From NCBI GenBank assembly GCA_903894155.1, contig CAITPF010000315.1:1-35084 (forward strand): DNA of 35,084 nucleotides, in the 5' to 3' direction. Numbering within the stretch: position 1 is the first letter of the stretch; each line of letters opens with the position of its first letter. Shown here piece by piece: positions 30,804 to 35,084 of this stretch. The stretch comes from an uncultured beta proteobacterium (GTDB taxonomy: Bacteria; Pseudomonadota; Gammaproteobacteria; Burkholderiales; Burkholderiaceae_B). The position numbers were made by a program, and so were the translations under genes. The notes under the pieces were generated by a model. That model was not told the DNA's origin. It saw only the letters and a program-made list of their open reading frames with translations, and searched no databases.

Positions 30804-32084
30804 ATGACCACTGGCAAGACAGCCTTGACGTCTATCCCTGCGCTAAATCTGCCCGTGCTCCCCAACGGAAGGCACTATCGATTTCACGCAATGGTCAAGC
30901 CAAGTGGAAGCGAGTGCAACATCGACTGTGAATACTGCTTTTACCTGCACAAAGCCGATCTCTTAAAGCATCCGTCCGGATCCCGGATGTCGGAGGAGAC
31001 ACTCGAGTTGCATATCACGCAATACATTGAGAGTCAGACCGGCGAGGCCGTGGTGTTTTCGTGGCAAGGCGGCGAACCGACGTTGATGGGTATCGATTTT
31101 TTTGAACGTGTTGTCGAATTACAAAAAAGGGCTGCGAAGCCGGGGCAGCGCATTGAAAACGATCTGCAAACGAATGGCATCGCTCTTGACGCAACTTGGG
31201 CGAATTTCCTGAAGCAGAATAATTTTCTGGTGGGGCTCTCCGTTGATGGCCCCAGAGAGCTGCACGATTTTTATCGAAAAAGCCGAAATGGCAAACCCAC
31301 TTTTGACTATGTCGTGAATGCAGCAAAGCTGTTGCACCAGACGGGGGTTCCGTTCGCTGCCCTGTGCGTCGTCAACCGGCAGAACTCAAAACATGGCAAA
31401 GCAGTCTATCGATTCCTCGTTGATAAAATTGCCGCAACACGCGTGCAGTTCACTCCTGCGGTAGAGCCCCGTATTTTCAAAGAAAGTGCGCCTGCAAAAA
31501 TGAATTTTGCAATGGCTCCGATGCAAAACACGGAAAGAACCAGACCAGGGCACCCAATGGCGATCGTGACCGACTGGAGCGTTGATGCGGATGACTACGG
31601 ACAGTTCCTGTGTGATGTATGGGACGAATGGCTGGCGCACGATTTTGGCAGGATTCATGTCAACCTTTTTGAAACAGCCGTTGCACAGTCCGCAGGCATG
31701 CCGGCACAAATGTGTACGCAGGCGGAATTTTGCGGCAAGGCGTTAGCTGTAGAGCACAATGGCGACGTCTACTCGTGCGACCATTTCGTCTACCCCGAAT
31801 ATCGAATCGGCAATATCAAGAGCACGCACCTTGGGGATTTAGCGTTTTCCGAGACCCAGGTGAAGTTTGGGATGGACAAGCGCAACACGCTGCCCAAGCA
31901 GTGCAAGGAATGCGCGTATCTGAAGTTGTGCTGGGGCGAGTGCCCAAAAAACCGCCTGATCAAATCCCGGGATGGCGAAACCGGGCTTAACTATTTGTGC
32001 AGCGGTCTTCTTCGCTTCTACAAGCATATTGATGCCGATATGGTCCGGATCCTGCAACATCTTGGTTTGCTCAAATCCAGGTGA
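30804..32084 (+). CDS. Anaerobic sulfatase-maturating enzyme (radical SAM, SPASM)
   Basis: The enzyme oxidises the active-site Ser or Cys of sulfatases to formylglycine before export. It has 426 residues. The radical SAM cysteines are C38, C42 and C45 (CNIDCEYC), followed by the SAM-binding region WQGGEPTL and LQTNG. The C-terminal SPASM region carries further Fe-S cysteines: CTQAEFCG starting at C304, YSCDHF, and CKECAYLKLCWGEC at 367-380. The N-terminus is about 30 residues longer than usual before MVKPSGSECN, and no ribosome-binding site precedes the first ATG, so a later start is possible. Divergent from a serine-type sulfatase, its likely substrate (AtsA/AtsB-like pair). Confidence 0.92.
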   Translation: MTTGKTALTSIPALNLPVLPNGRHYRFHAMVKPSGSECNIDCEYCFYLHKADLLKHPSGSRMSEETLELHITQYIESQTGEAVVFSWQGGEPTLMGIDFFERVVELQKRAAKPGQRIENDLQTNGIALDATWANFLKQNNFLVGLSVDGPRELHDFYRKSRNGKPTFDYVVNAAKLLHQTGVPFAALCVVNRQNSKHGKAVYRFLVDKIAATRVQFTPAVEPRIFKESAPAKMNFAMAPMQNTERTRPGHPMAIVTDWSVDADDYGQFLCDVWDEWLAHDFGRIHVNLFETAVAQSAGMPAQMCTQAEFCGKALAVEHNGDVYSCDHFVYPEYRIGNIKSTHLGDLAFSETQVKFGMDKRNTLPKQCKECAYLKLCWGECPKNRLIKSRDGETGLNYLCSGLLRFYKHIDADMVRILQHLGLLKSR

Positions 32085-32137
32085 CCCAATGATCGGGGCG
32101 ATGCGTAGCGTTGAGCATCCGGGCTTTCCTGGAATAT

Positions 32138-32166
32138 GCCGAAGAAAAACAATGAATCCCTTCGGC
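32138..32166 (+). terminator. Weak hairpin downstream of the maturase
   Basis: GCCGAAG (32138-32144) pairs with CTTCGGC (32160-32166) around a 15-base loop, 53 bp past the maturase stop. No U-tract follows on the plus strand. The rest of the 242-bp gap 32085-32326 holds the heptamer array and no gene I can support. Confidence 0.3.
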
Positions 32167-32253
32167 TCTTCAAGCGCCAAAGGCCATTGAGACGCTTCGG
32201 GAGGGTGGGCGTAATGAATCGAATTGCGCTGCGGGCAGTCTACAATGGATGCC

Positions 32254-32302
32254 CCAATGCCCAATGCCCAATGCCCAATGCCCATTGCCCATTGCCCATT
32301 GC
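32254..32302. repeat. Heptanucleotide tandem repeat, seven units
   Basis: Four perfect CCAATGC units (32254-32281) are followed by three perfect CCATTGC units (32282-32302). The two halves differ by one base and are each homogeneous, which indicates two expansions or a point change before the second expansion. It lies 25 bp past the stop of the DUF2909 gene, at the right end of the lower-GC block. Confidence 0.92.
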
Positions 32303-32326
32303 GCTCGGCGGTTTGTCGTCGCGTCG

Positions 32327-32536
32327 CTAGGGGGTAACCGGCAATCCGGTACTCTGAATCCATCCCATCCAGTTGGCAAACAGCAGCAGCAGGAAGAGCG
32401 CAACGGATAGGGCGATGCGCACGGTCAGTGCGTTGACTGTCCGGTTGCTGTTGCCCTTGTCGCGCATCAGGTAGAAGAGCGCGGAGCCAAGGCTGGCCAC
32501 GATCAACAGAAACGCGATGGCAACGAAGATACGCAT
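32327..32536 (-). CDS. Twin transmembrane (DUF2909-family) small protein
   Basis: This 69-residue protein has two membrane helices, residues 3-24 (IFVAIAFLLIVASLGSALFY) and 40-58 (RIALSVALFLLLLFANWMGW), joined by the polar loop LMRDKGNSNRTVN. Such twin-TM proteins are regularly found next to SURF1 and ctaE in betaproteobacterial oxidase clusters; the role is unknown, presumably in oxidase assembly. It is divergent from SURF1 with only 30 bp between the two starts. Confidence 0.85.
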   Translation of the reverse strand: MRIFVAIAFLLIVASLGSALFYLMRDKGNSNRTVNALTVRIALSVALFLLLLFANWMGWIQSTGLPVTP

Positions 32537-32566
32537 GGGGCCTCCAAAACGGAAATTATCGCAGAG

Positions 32567-33547
32567 ATGGCAAAGCTGAAGTCCCCGACACTGACGATCG
32601 TCGCGCTCGTGCTGCTCGCACTGGCGGCGGGGGTATTCGCGTCGGCCGGGCGCTGGCAGCTGAGCCGTGCACAAGAGCGCCGTGCCATTGCCGCCGAGAT
32701 CGACGCCGGGCGCAAGCAGGCCCCGCTTGCGGTCACGGGTGCCACGCCCGCGCAGGAGCTTGTGCCCTGGCGGCCGGCTCGCGTCGAGGGGACCTGGCGC
32801 AACGACCTGAGCCTGCTGCTCGATAACCGCAATCTTGACGGCAAGCCCGGTCTTTGGCTCGCCACGCCGCTTCAGCTTGCCGACGGCTCGGCGGTTCTGG
32901 TGCTGCGCGGGTGGTTTGCGCGCCCGATGATGGGGCAGGGGGCAGGGCAAGGCACCGCGCAAGGCGTCGGAACCGGATCCGGGCAAGTCGCTGGGCAAGG
33001 CGTTGGCGCGGGATCCAGGCAAGACGCCGTGCAAAGCCCGCAGCAGGTCGCTGGGCAAGGGCCCGTGCAAGCCTCCGGGCAAGGGGTTGTCGTGTCGGGC
33101 GGGAGCCCAGGCCCCGGCCAAGGCCCGGGCCGTGTTCCCACGCCCGCTGGCGTGCAATCCGTGACGGGGGAACTCTCCGCCCATGTGCCCCGTCTATTCG
33201 AACTCTGGACCCTGTCGGGCACCCCCTCGGGCGCGCTGCCTGCGGACTGGTCCGGCAAGGAGCCCGCGCAGCCCGGCATCACCAATCTAGACGGCCTCGT
33301 CCGCGTGCAGAACCTGGATATTGCCCGCCTTGAGACCATCAGCGGGTTAAAGTTCGTGCCAGCGGTGCTGCTGCAAAAGAACGACGCGGGCGACAGCCTC
33401 ACCCGTGAATGGCCCGAGCCCTCGGTGGATTCCGACAAGAACGTCGGCTACGCAATGCAGTGGTTCGCCTTTGCCGGCATTGCGCTGATCGCAGGGCTGG
33501 GCGTTGCCCTGCGCGCCTGGCGTCGCAGGGCCCAAACCGCAAAGTAA
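32567..33547 (+). CDS. SURF1-family cytochrome oxidase assembly protein with Gly/Gln-rich insertion
   Basis: SURF1 proteins help insert heme a into subunit I. The 326-residue protein has two membrane helices (about 11-27 and 298-317) around a periplasmic domain. Landmarks are GRWQLSRAQER near residue 29, LLLDNRNLDGKPGLWLATPL, VLVLRGWFARP (110-120) and VRVQNLDIARLE. Between residues about 121 and 192 (32927-33142) it carries low-complexity sequence rich in Gly, Gln, Ala and Val with recurring GQG units, encoded by GGGCAAGG repeats; this explains its length against the usual 230-260. The frame is intact across the insertion. Weak ribosome-binding site. Confidence 0.9.
   Translation: MAKLKSPTLTIVALVLLALAAGVFASAGRWQLSRAQERRAIAAEIDAGRKQAPLAVTGATPAQELVPWRPARVEGTWRNDLSLLLDNRNLDGKPGLWLATPLQLADGSAVLVLRGWFARPMMGQGAGQGTAQGVGTGSGQVAGQGVGAGSRQDAVQSPQQVAGQGPVQASGQGVVVSGGSPGPGQGPGRVPTPAGVQSVTGELSAHVPRLFELWTLSGTPSGALPADWSGKEPAQPGITNLDGLVRVQNLDIARLETISGLKFVPAVLLQKNDAGDSLTREWPEPSVDSDKNVGYAMQWFAFAGIALIAGLGVALRAWRRRAQTAK
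32927..33142 (+). repeat. Low-complexity GGGCAAG-rich repeat inside the SURF1 gene
   Basis: About 215 bp contain many degenerate copies of GGGCAAGG or GTGCAAG; TCGCTGGGCAAGG occurs twice exactly, 60 bp apart (32988 and 33048). The reading frame is kept, giving GQG-type peptide repeats. It looks like expansion by slippage in a loop of the periplasmic domain. Confidence 0.8.
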
Positions 33548-33579
33548 CCGGCGCGCGGCGAACCCGCAGCGCGTCATCG

Positions 33580-34305
33580 ATGGAAATGATTGTGACCAAA
33601 CCGAATAAACCCAATTCCCCCGCACCGCGAAGCTCAGCCCGCGCCGCCTACGACGGCATCGTCCCGCCCCGAGCCGGCACCGAAGGAAAGACATCTGCGA
33701 AGAAGTCCCGCTCGGTCAAGCCGCTGATCTTTATTTTGCTGCTGAGCCTCGCGCCCGTGATCGCGGCGCTCGTCGTCTACTTCAACCCGCAGCTTCGCCC
33801 TGAAAACAGCGTCGCCTATGGCACGCTTGTCGAACCGCAGCGCCCGATGCCGCCGGCCAACGAACTCGAGCTGACCACGCTCGACGGCCAGCCCTTCGAT
33901 CTCAATACGCTCAAGGGCAAGTGGGTGCTGGCTTCTGCCGATGTGGCCGAATGCCCCGAATCCTGCGCGCGCAAGCTTTTCATCATGCGCAATTCTCACG
34001 CAAGCCAGGGCAAGGAAGTCGGGCGCCTCACGCGCGTGTGGTTCATCCTGGACGATGCCGAGGTGCCGGAGAAAGTGCTCGAAGCCTACAAGGGCACGGT
34101 CATGGTCCGGGTAACCAACCCTGAGCAACTCGGCCGATTCGCGCCGATCGCCTCGGGCGCCGAGCCCGGCCTGGGCACGCTCGCCGAGCCGATGTGGATC
34201 ATCGATCCGCTGGGCAACCTCATCCTGCAATACCGCGAGGGCGCTGATCCGATCAAGGTGCGCGACGATATCAGCAAGCTCATCAAGAATTCGAGGATCG
34301 GCTAG
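33580..34305 (+). CDS. SCO1/SenC-like membrane-anchored thioredoxin-fold protein
   Basis: This 241-residue protein lies between SURF1 and ctaA, where oxidase assembly factors are expected. It has a basic, Pro/Ser-rich N-terminus, one membrane helix (about 48-67, PLIFILLLSLAPVIAALVVY), then a thioredoxin-like domain with FDLNTLKGKWVLASADVAECPESC. The CxxxC pair C125/C129 of SCO proteins is present, but the C-terminal histidine that completes the copper site in SCO1 is not seen: the region reads AEPMWIIDPLGNLIL. It may act as a thiol reductase rather than a copper carrier. ATG at 33580 or 33586 could be the start. Its last 13 codons are repeated three times downstream. Confidence 0.8.
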   Translation: MEMIVTKPNKPNSPAPRSSARAAYDGIVPPRAGTEGKTSAKKSRSVKPLIFILLLSLAPVIAALVVYFNPQLRPENSVAYGTLVEPQRPMPPANELELTTLDGQPFDLNTLKGKWVLASADVAECPESCARKLFIMRNSHASQGKEVGRLTRVWFILDDAEVPEKVLEAYKGTVMVRVTNPEQLGRFAPIASGAEPGLGTLAEPMWIIDPLGNLILQYREGADPIKVRDDISKLIKNSRIG

Positions 34306-34307
34306 GT

Positions 34308-34346
34308 ATGGCCAGCAATCTCATTCCGAACCCGAGAATCGGCTAG
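34308..34346 (+). other. Mini-ORF 1 of the repeat (12 codons)
   Basis: Reads MASNLIPNPRIG then TAG. It begins 2 bp after the stop of the SCO-like gene. It resembles that protein's last residues (SKLIKNSRIG). May be translated by termination-reinitiation; no own ribosome-binding site of normal spacing. Confidence 0.3.
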
Positions 34347-34348
34347 GT

Positions 34349-34387
34349 ATGTTCAGCAATCTCATTCAGAACCCGAGAATCGGCTAG
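34349..34387 (+). other. Mini-ORF 2 of the repeat (12 codons)
   Basis: Reads MFSNLIQNPRIG then TAG, starting 2 bp after the stop of mini-ORF 1 and in another frame. Relative to mini-ORF 1 only residues 2 and 7 differ. Confidence 0.3.
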
Positions 34388-34389
34388 GT

Positions 34390-34428
34390 ATGCTCAGCAA
34401 TCTTATTCAGAACCCGAGGATCGCCTAG
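34390..34428 (+). other. Mini-ORF 3 of the repeat (12 codons)
   Basis: Reads MLSNLIQNPRIA then TAG, starting 2 bp after mini-ORF 2 and ending 2 bp before the ctaA ATG. Several differences from its neighbour are synonymous (CTC/CTT, AGA/AGG). Confidence 0.3.
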
Positions 34429-34430
34429 GC

Positions 34431-35084
34431 ATGCAAGACCCCGTTCGCGCCCGCTATCGCAGGATCGTTTTCCTGACGTGGTTCCTGACGCTGGACCTGA
34501 TCATGTTCGGCGCCTTCGTGCGCCTGACCGACTCGGGCCTCGGTTGCCCGGATTGGCCCGGCTGCTATGGCAACGTGACGCCGATCGGCGCGCTGCAGAA
34601 TATTCACGAGGCGGCAAAGGCCATGCCCGAAGGCCCGGTGACGCTGCCCAAGGCCTGGATCGAGATGGTGCACCGGTATGTCGGCGCCACGCTCGGGTTC
34701 CTGATCATCATCACGTGCTGGATGGCGTGGCGCCACCGTGCAAGGTTCGGCCAGTCCCCCGCGCTGGCGTTTGTCGCGCTGATCGCGGTCTGCGTGCAGG
34801 GGGCCTTCGGCGCCTGGACAGTCACCCATCAACTCATGCCCGTGGTGGTCACCGGGCACCTGCTCGGCGGGGTGATCCTGCTTGCGCTGATGACCTGGCT
34901 TGCCGCGCGCGAGACCGATCATGATCCTGTTCCGGCGCGCGCCGCCTGGGCGCTGCCGTGGGTCGCGATCGCGCTGGCGTTGCTCTTCATCCAGATCGCG
35001 CTTGGTGGCTGGGTGAGCACGAACTACGCGGCGCTCGCCTGTATGGATTTCCCCACCTGCAACGGCGCCTGGCTGCCCGACATG
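34431..35084 (+). CDS. ctaA: CtaA (COX15), heme A synthase (5' part only)
   Basis: Heme A synthase oxidises the C8 methyl of heme O to make heme A for the oxidase. The first 218 codons are visible; the gene runs off the right edge. Motifs are FGAFVRLTDSGLGCPDWPGCYG (in two parts, residues 26-47), the heme-ligand region EMVHRYVGATLG near residue 80, VTGHLLGGVILLALM near 142, and GGWVSTNYAALACMDFPTC, the second cysteine pair region. Four hydrophobic segments are seen. The start follows the SCO-like gene through the 41-bp repeat array. ctaB (heme O synthase) would be expected beyond the edge. Confidence 0.95.
   Translation, partial: MQDPVRARYRRIVFLTWFLTLDLIMFGAFVRLTDSGLGCPDWPGCYGNVTPIGALQNIHEAAKAMPEGPVTLPKAWIEMVHRYVGATLGFLIIITCWMAWRHRARFGQSPALAFVALIAVCVQGAFGAWTVTHQLMPVVVTGHLLGGVILLALMTWLAARETDHDPVPARAAWALPWVAIALALLFIQIALGGWVSTNYAALACMDFPTCNGAWLPDM

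Larger units (their letters stand above)
34267..34430 (+). repeat. 41-bp tandem repeat, four copies, between the SCO-like gene and ctaA
   Basis: Copy 0 (34267-34307) is the true 3' end of the SCO-like gene plus GT. Copies 1-3 (34308-34348, 34349-34389, 34390-34430) repeat it with substitutions. Each copy ends in a stop-start junction: TAGGTATG three times and TAGGCATG at the ctaA start. The unit is 13 codons plus two bases, so each copy shifts frame. The array must come from tandem duplication of the end of the SCO-like gene together with the junction to ctaA. Confidence 0.95.

Noticed and set aside
27481..32302. Possible short direct repeat (CATTGCC) flanking the accessory block
   Set aside because: Only seven bases match, and the right copy is a unit of the heptamer array, so it occurs several times there by itself. 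Not evidence of a target-site duplication.
32254..32302. CRISPR array
   Set aside because: The units are 7 bp and directly adjacent, with no spacers; no cas gene is present.
32872..33438. Cys/Pro-rich minus-strand frame with CPxPCP repeats inside the SURF1 gene
   Set aside because: It is the reverse reading of the GGGCAAGG repeat. It looks like a metal-binding protein but only mirrors the repeat and overlaps a recognised gene throughout.

Overview
The window looks like chromosomal DNA of a GC-rich betaproteobacterium of the order Burkholderiales, most likely Alcaligenaceae (Bordetella/Achromobacter-like). The reasons are the gene order mla - ABC transporter - ibaG - murA - hisGDCBHA, a Bug-type tripartite tricarboxylate receptor, a short-form HisG, and a ctaC-ctaD cluster whose subunit II carries a fused cytochrome c domain. 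This placement is inference from protein sequence and gene order. No rRNA or tRNA gene was seen.

Region 1 (1-11840, all minus strand) is one long, tightly packed gene series. In transcription order it holds mlaF, mlaE, mlaD, mlaA, mlaC (lipid transport between outer and inner membrane), an ABC ATPase and permease pair, ibaG (BolA family), murA (first step of peptidoglycan precursor synthesis), then hisG, hisD, hisC, hisB, hisH and the 5' part of hisA. Many junctions are ATGA or TAATG overlaps, so much of it is probably co-transcribed. No mlaB gene is present.

Region 2 (11950-21114, minus strand) carries a Bug solute-binding protein, gltD and gltB (NADPH glutamate synthase), a degenerate REP-associated transposase-like protein with REP-like palindromes beside it, and an SdiA-regulated/YjiK-like membrane-anchored beta-propeller protein. 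Divergent from this is rpoH (heat-shock sigma factor, plus strand), preceded by a perfect CIRCE operator. A Nudix hydrolase (minus) lies convergent to rpoH.

Region 3 (23113-27540 and 32327-35084) is the aa3/caa3-type cytochrome c oxidase cluster: ctaC, ctaD, a 34-residue small membrane protein, a DUF2970 protein, ctaE and a terminator. After an interruption come a DUF2909 twin-TM protein (minus), a SURF1 with a Gly/Gln-rich insertion, an SCO-like protein and the 5' part of ctaA. The copper chaperone gene ctaG, expected between the 34-residue gene and the DUF2970 gene, is absent. Between the SCO-like gene and ctaA is a 41-bp tandem repeat. It copies the last 13 codons of the SCO-like gene plus the start junction and so creates three 12-codon mini-ORFs in series.

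Region 4 (27541-32326) is a lower-GC accessory block inside the oxidase cluster. It holds a small antitoxin-like ORF or remnant, a polymerase-beta-fold nucleotidyltransferase behind a perfect 10-bp inverted repeat, and a divergent pair of a periplasmic serine-type sulfatase and an anaerobic (radical SAM) sulfatase-maturating enzyme with a palindromic operator candidate between them. The right end carries a heptanucleotide tandem repeat. No intergenic stretch exceeds 300 bases; the longer gaps are described under the sites they hold.
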